Origin: Streptomyces fungicidicus
GTDB taxonomy: Bacteria; Actinomycetota; Actinomycetes; Streptomycetales; Streptomycetaceae
Reading direction: 5' to 3'
DNA length: 64,000 nucleotides
Assembly (NCBI RefSeq): GCF_003665435.1
Contig: NZ_CP023407.1
Location: forward strand, 1,550,001 to 1,614,000
Below the pieces are notes generated by a model. It did not search any database. It was given only the letters and a program-made list of their open reading frames with translations, and had not been told where the DNA came from. The translations under genes were made by a program, and so were the position numbers. Below are positions 8,859-17,456 of the stretch, piece by piece. Positions within the stretch are counted from its first letter, which is position 1, and every line of letters starts with the position of its first letter.

Positions 8859-9304
8859 GCTCGAGTTTCTCCAGGACTGTCGACTCCGTGTATCCAGCAC
8901 GCAGGGGTTGTTGCAGCGGACCACGGGGATAGGGGGCGAGGTTCTCGCGACGAGATTAGTCCGCGCCCGCAGGACCACTCGCAGCCACCGGAGTTGAGGG
9001 CTCATCACGCAGTGAGACCGGGTGTGAACGCACCGGTAAAGGTGACGGGGGAAGGATTAGTGCAGCTTTCCATCAATCGGGACACAAGGGCGCACCGGCG
9101 ACCCCCGAAATGGTGCGGAAGGCACACCTGGACATCGTTGTCGATGCCCTCTCGCGTGATGAACATCACATGTGAAAACGGGCTGAACGGTACTGGAATT
9201 CAGCCACGCACCGCCTCATCGAATTCTTCCGGACACGGGCCGCGATCATGCGGACGGAAGAGGTCGGGAATTCCGGCGGTAACACCGCTGCGCTGGGTGA
9301 ACGC
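8859..9304. other. Intergenic region upstream of the solute-binding protein gene
   Basis: About 446 bp with no supported gene. It holds the promoter of the minus-strand lipoprotein gene. Visible structure includes a perfect palindrome GTGATGAACATCAC at 9156-9169 overlapped by TCACATGTGA at 9166-9175, roughly 300 nt before the lipoprotein start. The GCGGT/ACCGC repeat at 9276-9288 is too short to be a convincing terminator. Local base composition is lower in GC around 9150-9240 than in the flanking genes. Confidence 0.5.
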
Positions 9305-10006
9305 CTAGCGCATTTCCGTCATCAGACCGCGCAGGAATGTCAGGTCCACCGCTTCCAGGGAGGGCACGACGGTCCGCCGGACGGCCGGGGTGATCGGACC
9401 CACCGAGGGCACCGCGACGACATGGCAGCCCGCCGCCTCGGCGGCGGTCACACCGGTCACGGTGTCCTCGACGACGGCGCACCACAGGGGGTCCACGCCG
9501 AGCCCGCCGGCCGCGGCGAGATACGGGTCGGGGTGCGGCTTGGTGCGCGGCACCTCGTCGCCGGCGACCGACAGCGCGAAGTGGTGCGGGCCAAGGGTGG
9601 TCAGCACCCGGTCGATGATGCGCCGGTGGGAGGCGGAGACGAGCGCCGTGGGGATCTCGAACTCGGACAGTTCGGCGAGCAGCCGCGCGGCGCCGGGCAT
9701 CAGCGGCAGGGCGCGGTCGATGCGGTCCTCGAAGCCGTCGTTGAGCAGCACCGTCAGTTCGTCGAGGCCGATGTCGGCGCCGGTCGCCTCGATGAGGAAG
9801 CCGGCGCTGCGGGTCATGGGGCCGCCGACCACGACATGGCGCCAGGAGTCGTCGAGGGTGTGGCCGAGCGAGGCGAAGACCTCCACCTCGACGTCCCACC
9901 AGAAGCCCTCGGTGTCCACCAGGGTGCCGTCCATGTCGAGGAGCACGGCCTGCAGTGACGAGCCTTCGGCCGTCCGGGTTCCGAGCGCGGGGACCGTACT
10001 GGTCAT
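9305..10006 (-). CDS. HAD-superfamily hydrolase, beta-phosphoglucomutase-like phosphatase
   Basis: A 233-residue soluble phosphatase. The nucleophile motif LLDMDGTLVDTE lies near residues 22-33, motif II serine in TALVSASHRR near 120, and the motif III/IV region KPHPDPYL and VVEDTVTGVTAA follow. These define a subfamily IA HAD hydrolase with a helical cap. The ATG at 10006 has a near-perfect AAGGAGGT site. The natural substrate, a sugar phosphate or another small phosphoester, cannot be predicted. It lies downstream of metH but behind a terminator. Confidence 0.85.
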   Translation of the reverse strand: MTSTVPALGTRTAEGSSLQAVLLDMDGTLVDTEGFWWDVEVEVFASLGHTLDDSWRHVVVGGPMTRSAGFLIEATGADIGLDELTVLLNDGFEDRIDRALPLMPGAARLLAELSEFEIPTALVSASHRRIIDRVLTTLGPHHFALSVAGDEVPRTKPHPDPYLAAAGGLGVDPLWCAVVEDTVTGVTAAEAAGCHVVAVPSVGPITPAVRRTVVPSLEAVDLTFLRGLMTEMR

Positions 10007-10031
10007 CCACGTACCTCCTTATGGGGACGAT

Positions 10032-10062
10032 CAGGCCGGTTCCCACGAGGGGAACCGGCCTG
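10032..10062 (-). terminator. Terminator downstream of metH
   Basis: A 13-bp perfect stem (10032-10044 with 10050-10062) and 5-nt loop, about 70 nt past the metH stop and just before the HAD gene start region. Confidence 0.75.
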
Positions 10063-10134
10063 CAGTGGACCGACCAGTGTACGTCGTACGGGGAGCGAAT
10101 GCCTGGTGTGGCCGCTGAGCGCCGTACGCGTCGC

Positions 10135-13100
10135 TCAGCGGGCGTTGAAGTACTTCGCCTCCGGGTGGTGGATGACGATGGCGTCCGTGGACTGCTCGGG
10201 GTGCAGCTGGAACTCCTCGGACAGCTGCACGCCGATGCGCTCCGGCTCCAGCAGGTCGGCGATCTTGGCCCGGTCCTCCAGGTCCGGGCAGGCGCCGTAG
10301 CCGAGGGAGAAGCGGGCGCCCCGGTACTTCAGGGCGAACATGTCCTCCATCGCGGCCGGGTCCTCACCGCCGAAGCCCAGCTCGGCGCGGACCCGCGCGT
10401 GCCAGTACTCGGCGAGGGCCTCCGCCAGCTGCACGGACAGCCCGTGCAGCTCCAGGTAGTCGCGGTAGGCGTTCGCCTCGAACATCCGGGCGGTCTCCTC
10501 GCCGATCCTGGAGCCCACGGTGACGACCTGGAAGCCGACCACGTCGGTCTCGCCGGACTCCTCCGGACGGAAGAAGTCCGCCAGGCACAGACGGCGGCCG
10601 CGCCGCTGGCGCGGGAAGGTGAAGCGGGTGCGCTCGTTGCCCCGCTCGTCCAGGACGATCAGGTCGTCGTCCTTGGAGACGCACGGGAAGTAGCCGTAGA
10701 CCACGGCGGCCTCCAGCAGGTTCTCCGTCTGGAGCCGGTCCAGCAGTCCGCGCAGCCTGGGCCGTCCCTCGGTCTCGGCCAGCTCCTCGTAGCTCGGTCC
10801 GTCGCCGCTGCGCGCCTGCTTCAGGCCCCACTGGCCCTTGAAGAGGGCGCCCTCGTCGAGCCAGCTCGCGTACTCCTTGAGCTGGATGCCCTTGACGACG
10901 CGGGTGCCCCGGAAGGGCGGGGTGGGGACCGGGTTGTCGGTGGCGACGTCGGAGCGGACGTGCCCCTCCTCGGGGCGCTCCTCGATCTCGACGGCGGCCG
11001 CGCGGACCCGGCGCTGCCTCAGTTCCGGCAGCTGGGCGCCGGGCACACCGCGCTTGATGCCGATGAGGGCGTCCATCAGGCGCAGGCCCTCGAAGGCGTC
11101 GCGGGCGTAGCGGACCTCGCCCTGGTAGATCTCGTGCAGGTCCTGCTCGACGTAGGCGCGGGTGAGGGCGGCACCGCCCAGGATCACCGGGTAGTCGGCG
11201 GCCAGGCCGCGCTGGTTGAGCTCCTCCAGGTTCTCCTTCATGATCACGGTGGACTTGACCAGCAGGCCGGACATGCCGATGACGTCGGCCCTGTGCTCGT
11301 CGGCGGCTTCCAGGATCGCGGAGACCGGCTGCTTGATGCCCAGGTTGACGACGTTGTAGCCGTTGTTCGACAGGATGATGTCGACCAGGTTCTTGCCGAT
11401 GTCGTGCACGTCGCCGCGGACCGTGGCGAGCACGATGGTGCCCTTTCCGGCCTCGTCGGTCTTCTCCATGTGCGGCTCGAGGTGGGCCACCGCGGTCTTC
11501 ATCACCTCGGCGGACTGGAGCACGAACGGCAGCTGCATCTGGCCGGAGCCGAAGAGCTCGCCGACCACCTTCATGCCGTCCAGGAGGGTGTCGTTGACGA
11601 TGGCGAGGGCCTTGCGGGTCTGCAGGGCCTCGTCCAGGTCGGCCTCCAGGCCGTTGCGCTCGCCGTCGATGATGCGGCGCTTGAGGCGCTCCTCCAGCGG
11701 CAGCGCGGCCAGTTCCTCGGCCTTGCCCGCCTTCAGGGACTTCGCGGTGGCGCCCTCGAAGAGCGCCATCAGCTTCTGCAGCGGGTCGTAGCCCTCGCTG
11801 CGGCGGTCGTGGATGAGGTCGAGGGCGGTGCGGACCTCCTCCTCGCTGAAGCGCGCGATGGGCAGGATCTTCGACGCGTGCACGATCGCCGAGTCCAGTC
11901 CGGCCTTGACGCACTCGTCGAGGAAGACGGAGTTCAGCAGGATGCGGGCGGCCGGGTTGAGGCCGAAGGAGATGTTCGACAGACCCAGCGTGGTCTGCAC
12001 CTTCGGGTGGCGCCTCTTCAGCTCGCGGATGCCCTCGATGGTGGCGACGCCGTCCTTGCGGGACTCCTCCTGGCCGGTGCAGATGGTGAAGGTCAGACAG
12101 TCGACGAGGATGTCCTCCTCACGGATGCCCCAGTTGCCGGTCAGGTCGTCGATCAGCCGTTCCGCGATCTCGACCTTCTTCTCGGCGGTGCGTGCCTGGC
12201 CCTCCTCGTCGATGGTCAGCGCGATCAGCGCGGCGCCGTGCTCCTGGGCCAGCCGGGTGACGCGGGCGAACCGGGACTCCGGTCCGTCGCCGTCCTCGTA
12301 GTTCACCGAGTTGATCACCGCGCGGCCGCCGAGCTTCTCCAGCCCGGCCCGGATGACGTCGACCTCGGTGGAGTCCAGGACGATGGGCAGGGTGGAGGCG
12401 GTGGCGAACCGGCCCGCCAGCTCCTCCATGTCGGCGACGCCGTCGCGGCCGACGTAGTCCACGCAGAGGTCGAGCATGTGCGCGCCCTCGCGGATCTGCT
12501 CCCGGGCCAGCTCCACGCAGTTGTCCCAGCGGCCCTCGAGCATCGCCTCGCGGAACTTCTTCGAGCCGTTGGCGTTCGTACGCTCGCCGATCGCCAGGTA
12601 GGCGGTGTCCTGGCGGAAGGGGACGCTCTGGTAGAGGGAGGCGGCGCCGGGCTCCGGACGCGGGTCGCGCTCGACGGGGGCCAGGCCGCGCACCCGCTCC
12701 ACGAGCTGCCGCAGGTGCTCGGGCGTCGTGCCGCAGCAGCCGCCCACGAGGGACAGGCCGTAGTCGCGGACGAAGTTCTCCTGGGCGTCCGCCAGCTCTC
12801 CCGGGGACAGCGGGTAGCGCGCGCCGTCCTTGGTGAGTTCCGGCAGACCGGCGTTCGGCATGCACGACAGCTGGACGCGGGAGTGGCGGGCGAGGTGGCG
12901 CAGGTGCTCGCTCATCTCGGCCGGGCCGGTGGCGCAGTTCAGGCCGATCATGTCGATGCCCAGCGGTTCCAGCGCGGTGAGCGCGGCGCCGATCTCGGAG
13001 CCGAGCAGCATGGTGCCGGTGGTCTCCACCGTGACCGAGACGATCAGGGGGACCTCGAAGCCGGCGGTCTCCATCGCGCGGCGGGCGGCCACGACGGAGG

Positions 13101-13647
13101 CCTTGGTCTGCAGCAGGTCCTGGGTCGTCTCCACCAGCAGGGCGTCGGCGCCGCCGGCGAGCAGGCCCTCGGCGTTCTGCTGGTAGGCGTCGCGGATGGC
13201 GCCGAAGGTGGTGTGGCCGAGGGTGGGCAGCTTGGTGCCGGGGCCCATCGAACCGAGCACCCAGCGGGCGCGGCCGTCCCGGGCGGCGTACTCGTCCGCC
13301 GTCTCACGGGCGATGCGGGCGCCCGCCTCGGACAGCTCGACGACGCGCTCGGCGATGTCGTACTCGCCCAGGGCGGAGAGGTTGGCGCCGAAGGTGTTGG
13401 TCTCGACGCAGTCGACTCCGGCGTCGAAGTACTCGGCGTGGACCGAACGGACGATGTCCGGCCGGGTCAGGTTCAGGATCTCGTTGCAGCCCTCGAGGTT
13501 CTCGAAGTCCGCGAGGGTGGGGTCGTGTGCCTGGAGCATGGTGCCCATGGCACCGTCGGCGACCACCACCCGGGAGGCGAGTGCCTCGCGGAGGGCGGAC
13601 ACACGGGTCCGGCTGTCGGCGGAAGGGGTCAGCGGCAACGAGGCCAT
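10135..13647 (-). CDS. metH: Cobalamin-dependent methionine synthase MetH
   Basis: A full-length 1170-residue enzyme that methylates homocysteine from 5-methyltetrahydrofolate through methylcobalamin. The homocysteine domain (about 1-330) has the zinc cysteines in NCATGP and GGCCGTTPEHL. The pterin-binding domain follows (about 355-625). The cobalamin module shows the cobalt-ligating DVHDIG near residue 748. The reactivation (SAM-binding) domain includes RFTFPRQRRGR and GYGACPDLEDR near the C-terminus. The ATG at 13647 follows GAGGGAG. I saw no cobalamin riboswitch in the 5' region. It is divergent from gylR. Confidence 0.97.
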   Translation of the reverse strand: MASLPLTPSADSRTRVSALREALASRVVVADGAMGTMLQAHDPTLADFENLEGCNEILNLTRPDIVRSVHAEYFDAGVDCVETNTFGANLSALGEYDIAERVVELSEAGARIARETADEYAARDGRARWVLGSMGPGTKLPTLGHTTFGAIRDAYQQNAEGLLAGGADALLVETTQDLLQTKASVVAARRAMETAGFEVPLIVSVTVETTGTMLLGSEIGAALTALEPLGIDMIGLNCATGPAEMSEHLRHLARHSRVQLSCMPNAGLPELTKDGARYPLSPGELADAQENFVRDYGLSLVGGCCGTTPEHLRQLVERVRGLAPVERDPRPEPGAASLYQSVPFRQDTAYLAIGERTNANGSKKFREAMLEGRWDNCVELAREQIREGAHMLDLCVDYVGRDGVADMEELAGRFATASTLPIVLDSTEVDVIRAGLEKLGGRAVINSVNYEDGDGPESRFARVTRLAQEHGAALIALTIDEEGQARTAEKKVEIAERLIDDLTGNWGIREEDILVDCLTFTICTGQEESRKDGVATIEGIRELKRRHPKVQTTLGLSNISFGLNPAARILLNSVFLDECVKAGLDSAIVHASKILPIARFSEEEVRTALDLIHDRRSEGYDPLQKLMALFEGATAKSLKAGKAEELAALPLEERLKRRIIDGERNGLEADLDEALQTRKALAIVNDTLLDGMKVVGELFGSGQMQLPFVLQSAEVMKTAVAHLEPHMEKTDEAGKGTIVLATVRGDVHDIGKNLVDIILSNNGYNVVNLGIKQPVSAILEAADEHRADVIGMSGLLVKSTVIMKENLEELNQRGLAADYPVILGGAALTRAYVEQDLHEIYQGEVRYARDAFEGLRLMDALIGIKRGVPGAQLPELRQRRVRAAAVEIEERPEEGHVRSDVATDNPVPTPPFRGTRVVKGIQLKEYASWLDEGALFKGQWGLKQARSGDGPSYEELAETEGRPRLRGLLDRLQTENLLEAAVVYGYFPCVSKDDDLIVLDERGNERTRFTFPRQRRGRRLCLADFFRPEESGETDVVGFQVVTVGSRIGEETARMFEANAYRDYLELHGLSVQLAEALAEYWHARVRAELGFGGEDPAAMEDMFALKYRGARFSLGYGACPDLEDRAKIADLLEPERIGVQLSEEFQLHPEQSTDAIVIHHPEAKYFNAR

Positions 13648-13948
13648 GTACGGGGCTCCCTCAGGTGCGACGGCTGTCGGCTTTGCGGCTGCCCGGGAAA
13701 CCCGTCGTCGGAGCGTCCCCGGCTGGGCGCACCCCGTCAGGGTATCCGGGACCTCGCCCCGATGTTCAGGGCGTCCACGGGGCGGACGATGATGACCGGC
13801 GGCCGGCGTACGGAGTACGGGTGACGGAACCGATCACGACCGAACATTGGCGAGAGGTCGGCATCGACCGGTAGTGTTCGGCATTGCCGAACAGTGGCAG
13901 CGGCGCGTCACGGGGCGACGGGCCGAAGGGGACGGAGGCAGTACGGCG
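13648..13948. other. Intergenic region between divergent metH and gylR
   Basis: About 300 bp carrying the promoters of metH and gylR. The clear element is the GylR palindrome at 13875-13893. A further pair of related half-sites in opposite orientation lies at 13838-13846 and 13857-13863. No small gene is supported. Confidence 0.6.
13875..13893. promoter_or_regulatory. Probable GylR operator at the gylR promoter
   Basis: TGTTCGGCATTGCCGAACA is a perfect 19-bp palindrome (9-1-9), 55 nt before the gylR start codon. A diverged copy precedes glpF. The assignment to GylR is inferred from position and recurrence. Confidence 0.65.
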
Positions 13949-14713
13949 ATGGCACGGAACATCCAGTCGCTCGAACGGGCGGCAGCGATGCTGCGGCTGC
14001 TCGCGGGCGGCGAGCGGCGGCTCGGCCTGTCGGAGATCGCCTCGTCGCTCGGCCTCGCCAAGGGCACCGCCCACGGGATCCTGCGCACCCTCCAGCAGGA
14101 GGGGTTCGTCGAGCAGGACGACGCCTCCGGGCGCTATCAGCTGGGCGCCGAGCTGCTGCGCCTGGGCACCACGTACCTGGACGTGCACGAGCTGCGGGCG
14201 CGCGCCCTGGTGTGGACGGACGACCTGGCCCGCTCCAGCGGCGAGAGCGTCCATCTCGGCGTGCTGCACCAGCGGGGCGTGCTGATCGTGCACCACGTCT
14301 TCCGGCCCGACGACAGCCGGCAGGTCCTGGAGATAGGCGCCATGCAGCCGCTGCACTCCACGGCGCTCGGCAAGGTGCTGTCGGCCTACGACCCGGTGGC
14401 CCACAGCGAGGCCCTGGAGGCCGACCGCACGGCCTTCACCGACCGCACGGTGTGCGATCCGGACGCCTTCGAGCAGATCCTCGACCTCACGCGTGCGCGG
14501 GGTTACGCGGCGGACGTGGAGGAGACCTGGGAGGGCGTCGCCGCCGTCGCCGCCCCCATCCACGACCGGCGGCGCATGCCGGTGGGCGCGGTGGGCATCA
14601 CGGGGGCGGTGGAGCGGCTGCGCCGGGAGGGCGAGCTGCGGCCCGAGCTGATCGCGGCGGTGCGGGACTGCGCCCGCGCGGTGTCGCGGGACCTGGGCGC
14701 CGGGCGGTTCTGA
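13949..14713 (+). CDS. gylR: Glycerol operon repressor GylR (IclR family)
   Basis: A 254-residue IclR-type regulator, the same length as the known S. coelicolor GylR. The winged helix (about 1-65) contains RAAAMLRLLAGG and AKGTAHGILRTLQQEGF. The effector domain (about 80-250) carries the IclR pattern MQPLHSTALGKVLSA. The ATG at 13949 follows GGAGG. In S. coelicolor GylR represses itself and the glycerol operon, with glycerol 3-phosphate as the likely inducer. It lies directly upstream of glpFKD in the same direction. A palindrome sits in its own promoter, consistent with autoregulation. Confidence 0.95.
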   Translation: MARNIQSLERAAAMLRLLAGGERRLGLSEIASSLGLAKGTAHGILRTLQQEGFVEQDDASGRYQLGAELLRLGTTYLDVHELRARALVWTDDLARSSGESVHLGVLHQRGVLIVHHVFRPDDSRQVLEIGAMQPLHSTALGKVLSAYDPVAHSEALEADRTAFTDRTVCDPDAFEQILDLTRARGYAADVEETWEGVAAVAAPIHDRRRMPVGAVGITGAVERLRREGELRPELIAAVRDCARAVSRDLGAGRF

Positions 14714-14815
14714 GCGGAACAGGAGAACTTCGACCGGGATGCCGTGCGGCATTCCGGTCATGGGCGTACCCGGAGGCCCTCATGCCGGTCACATGGGTAC
14801 AGAACCGCCTGAAGA

Positions 14816-14858
14816 TCGATAACTCGTGGCGATCAATAACGATCGCGTTTTCGATAAC
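14816..14858. repeat. Three direct octamer repeats upstream of the glycerol operon
   Basis: TCGATAAC (14816), TCAATAAC (14833) and TCGATAAC (14851) recur every 17-18 bp. They differ from the GylR-type palindrome and could bind another regulator such as a catabolite-control factor. Confidence 0.5.
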
Positions 14859-14903
14859 CAAACTCTTGACGCCCGCCTGACGTCGGGAAAGACTCCCGTC
14901 CAT

Positions 14904-14922
14904 CGGTCGGCATTGTCGAACA
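14904..14922. promoter_or_regulatory. Probable GylR operator at the glpF promoter
   Basis: CGGTCGGCATTGTCGAACA matches the gylR-promoter palindrome at 16 of 19 positions. It is less symmetrical, so it may bind more weakly. Confidence 0.6.
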
Positions 14923-15047
14923 CCTACCGGCAATACGCGTTAGAGTGTGACAACGCCATGGGCCGGCATCGCTCTCACCCCTGAGGGCGCCAATCCCCGG
15001 TGGGACCCGGGGGTCGGCTCCCTGGACGAAGGACAAAGGAGTCGCGG

Positions 15048-15842
15048 GTGTCCAGCTCCGACATCTTCATCGGCGAGACCATAGGTACCGCCATACTCAT
15101 CCTGCTCGGCGGCGGTGTGTGCGCCGCCGTGACGCTGAAGGCCTCCAAGGCCCGTAACGCCGGCTGGCTCGCCATCGCCTTCGGGTGGGGCTTCGCCGTC
15201 ATGACGGCGGTCTACATCGCCGGACCGCTCTCCGGCGCCCACCTCAACCCGGCCGTCACCGTGGCGCTCGCCATCAAGGACGGCGAGTGGGGCAACGTTC
15301 CGGTCTACTTCGCCGGAGAGTTCCTCGGCGCGATGATCGGCGCGGCCCTGGTCTGGCTCGCGTACTACGGCCAGTTCCTGGCGCACCTCACCGACAGCGA
15401 GATCGTCGGCGGCCCGGGAGCGCAGGACACCGCCGCCAAGGCGGTCGAGGCCCAGGAGAAGGGCGCGGGCCCGGTGCTCGGCATCTTCTCCACCGGTCCG
15501 GAGATCCGGCACACGGTGCAGAACCTCGCCACGGAGATCATCGGCACCTTCGTGCTGCTGCTCGCCATCCTCACCCAGGGCCTGAACGACGCGGGCAACG
15601 GCCTCGGCGTGCTGGGCGGCCTGATCACGGCACTCGTCGTCGTCTCCATCGGTCTGTCGCTCGGCGGCCCGACCGGTTACGCGATCAACCCGGCCCGTGA
15701 CCTCGGTCCGCGCGTCGTCCACGCCCTGCTGCCCCTGCCCAACAAGGGCGGCTCCGACTGGTCCTACGCCTGGATCCCGGTGGTCGGTCCGCTGATCGGC
15801 GGCGCCATCGCGGCCGGTGTCCACAACGTCGCCTTCGCGTAA
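15048..15842 (+). CDS. glpF: Glycerol facilitator GlpF (aquaglyceroporin)
   Basis: A 264-residue MIP-family channel that lets glycerol cross the membrane. The two half-helix motifs are both canonical: [10 protein letters not shown] near residue 66 and [10 protein letters not shown] near 213. The aspartate after the second NPAR marks the glycerol rather than water subfamily. Six membrane segments are evident. The GTG at 15048 follows AAAGGAG; the frame is open further upstream but has no better site. It is the first gene of the glpF-glpK-glpD operon, 57 nt before glpK. Confidence 0.95.
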   Translation: MSSSDIFIGETIGTAILILLGGGVCAAVTLKASKARNAGWLAIAFGWGFAVMTAVYIAGPLSGAHLNPAVTVALAIKDGEWGNVPVYFAGEFLGAMIGAALVWLAYYGQFLAHLTDSEIVGGPGAQDTAAKAVEAQEKGAGPVLGIFSTGPEIRHTVQNLATEIIGTFVLLLAILTQGLNDAGNGLGVLGGLITALVVVSIGLSLGGPTGYAINPARDLGPRVVHALLPLPNKGGSDWSYAWIPVVGPLIGGAIAAGVHNVAFA

Positions 15843-15899
15843 CGCCGCAGCAGCGCCTTACGTACTGCCCCGTTAACCAAGGAACTCCAGGAGCACACC

Positions 15900-17438
15900 G
15901 TGACCGACGCCCACACCGCCGGCCCCTTCATCGCCGCCATCGACCAGGGCACCACCTCTTCCCGCTGCATCGTCTTCGACCGCGACGGACGCATCGTCTC
16001 CGTCGACCAGAAGGAGCACGAGCAGATCTTCCCCAAGCCGGGCTGGGTGGAGCACGACGCCACCGAGATCTGGACCAACGTCCAGGAGGTCGTCGCCGGT
16101 GCCGTCGAGAAGGCCGGCATCACCCGCGACGACATCAAGGCCATCGGCATCACCAACCAGCGCGAGACCACCGTGCTGTGGGACCGCCACACGGGTGAGC
16201 CGGTGCACAACGCGATCGTCTGGCAGGACACCCGCACCGACGCCCTCTGCCGCGAGCTCGGCCGCAACGTCGGCCAGGACCGCTTCCGCCGGGAGACCGG
16301 TCTTCCCCTCGCCTCCTACTTCGCCGGCCCCAAGGCCCGCTGGCTGCTCGACAACGTCGAGGGCCTCAAGGAGCGCGCCGAGGCGGGCGACATCCTCTTC
16401 GGCACCATGGACACCTGGGTCATCTGGAACCTGACCGGGGGCACCGACGGCGGCCACCACGTCACCGACGTCACCAACGCGTCCCGCACGATGCTGATGA
16501 ACCTGCACACCATGCAGTGGGACGGGAAGATCGCCGACTCCATCGGTGTTCCCCTGACGATGCTTCCGGAGATCCGCTCCTCCGCCGAGGTCTACGGCGA
16601 GATCAAGGGCGGCAGACTGGGCGACCTGCTCGGCGGCATTCCGGTCGCCTCCGCGCTGGGCGACCAGCAGGCGGCCCTGTTCGGCCAGACCTGCTTCGCC
16701 GAGGGCGAGACCAAGTCGACGTACGGCACCGGCACCTTCATGGTGATGAACACCGGCGACAAGATCATCAACTCCTACAGCGGACTGCTGACCACGGTCG
16801 GCTACCAGATCGGCGACCAGAAGCCGGTCTACGCCCTGGAGGGCTCGATCGCGGTCACCGGTTCGCTGGTGCAGTGGATGCGCGACCAGATGGGCCTGAT
16901 CTCGACCGCCGCCGAGATCGAGACCCTCGCGCTCTCCGTCGAGGACAACGGCGGCGCCTACTTCGTCCCGGCCTTCTCCGGCCTGTTCGCCCCGTACTGG
17001 CGCTCCGACGCCCGCGGTGTGATCGCCGGCCTGACCCGGTACGTCACCAAGGCGCACCTCGCGCGCGCCGTGCTGGAGGCCACCGCCTGGCAGACGCGGG
17101 AGATCGCCGACGCCATGACGAAGGACTCCGGCGTGGAGCTGGCCGCCCTCAAGGTCGACGGCGGCATGACCTCCAACAACCTGCTGATGCAGACCCTCTC
17201 GGACTTCCTGGACGCCCCCGTGGTGCGTCCGATGGTCGCCGAGACCACCTGCCTCGGCGCCGCCTACGCCGCCGGCCTCGCCGTCGGCTTCTGGAACAGC
17301 ACCGACGACCTGCGCGCCAACTGGCGGCGGGCCGCCGAGTGGACCCCCCGCATGGACGCGGAGACCCGCGACCGTGAGTACAAGAGCTGGCTCAAGGCCG
17401 TCGAGCGGACCATGGGCTGGATCGCCGACGAAGACTGA
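15900..17438 (+). CDS. glpK: Glycerol kinase GlpK
   Basis: A 512-residue FGGY-family kinase forming glycerol 3-phosphate from glycerol and ATP. The nucleotide site [10 protein letters not shown] lies near residues 15-24, the glycerol-contact NQRETT near 84, and the signature stretch [14 protein letters not shown] near 420. It begins with GTG 57 nt after glpF, preceded by AGGAG, and ends 18 nt before glpD. The length and motifs are those of a complete enzyme. Confidence 0.97.
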   Translation: MTDAHTAGPFIAAIDQGTTSSRCIVFDRDGRIVSVDQKEHEQIFPKPGWVEHDATEIWTNVQEVVAGAVEKAGITRDDIKAIGITNQRETTVLWDRHTGEPVHNAIVWQDTRTDALCRELGRNVGQDRFRRETGLPLASYFAGPKARWLLDNVEGLKERAEAGDILFGTMDTWVIWNLTGGTDGGHHVTDVTNASRTMLMNLHTMQWDGKIADSIGVPLTMLPEIRSSAEVYGEIKGGRLGDLLGGIPVASALGDQQAALFGQTCFAEGETKSTYGTGTFMVMNTGDKIINSYSGLLTTVGYQIGDQKPVYALEGSIAVTGSLVQWMRDQMGLISTAAEIETLALSVEDNGGAYFVPAFSGLFAPYWRSDARGVIAGLTRYVTKAHLARAVLEATAWQTREIADAMTKDSGVELAALKVDGGMTSNNLLMQTLSDFLDAPVVRPMVAETTCLGAAYAAGLAVGFWNSTDDLRANWRRAAEWTPRMDAETRDREYKSWLKAVERTMGWIADED

Positions 17439-17456
17439 CGAGGAGCAAGAACCGCC

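Larger units (their letters stand above)
14714..15047 (+). promoter_or_regulatory. glpF upstream regulatory region
   Basis: The 334 bp between gylR and glpF form the glycerol operon control region. It contains three TCRATAAC repeats (14816-14858) and a diverged GylR palindrome (14904-14922). A possible -10 (TAGAGT, 14941-14946) lies about 18 bp past the end of that palindrome, so binding there would cover the -35 region. No terminator-like hairpin clearly separates gylR from the operon, so read-through from gylR is possible. Confidence 0.6.

Noticed and set aside
13648..13760. Cobalamin riboswitch upstream of metH
   Set aside because: No B12-box-like sequence or supporting stems were seen in the metH leader.
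9955..13824. A 1289-residue frame antisense to metH
   Set aside because: Same cause. MetH on the opposite strand is complete and motif-perfect.
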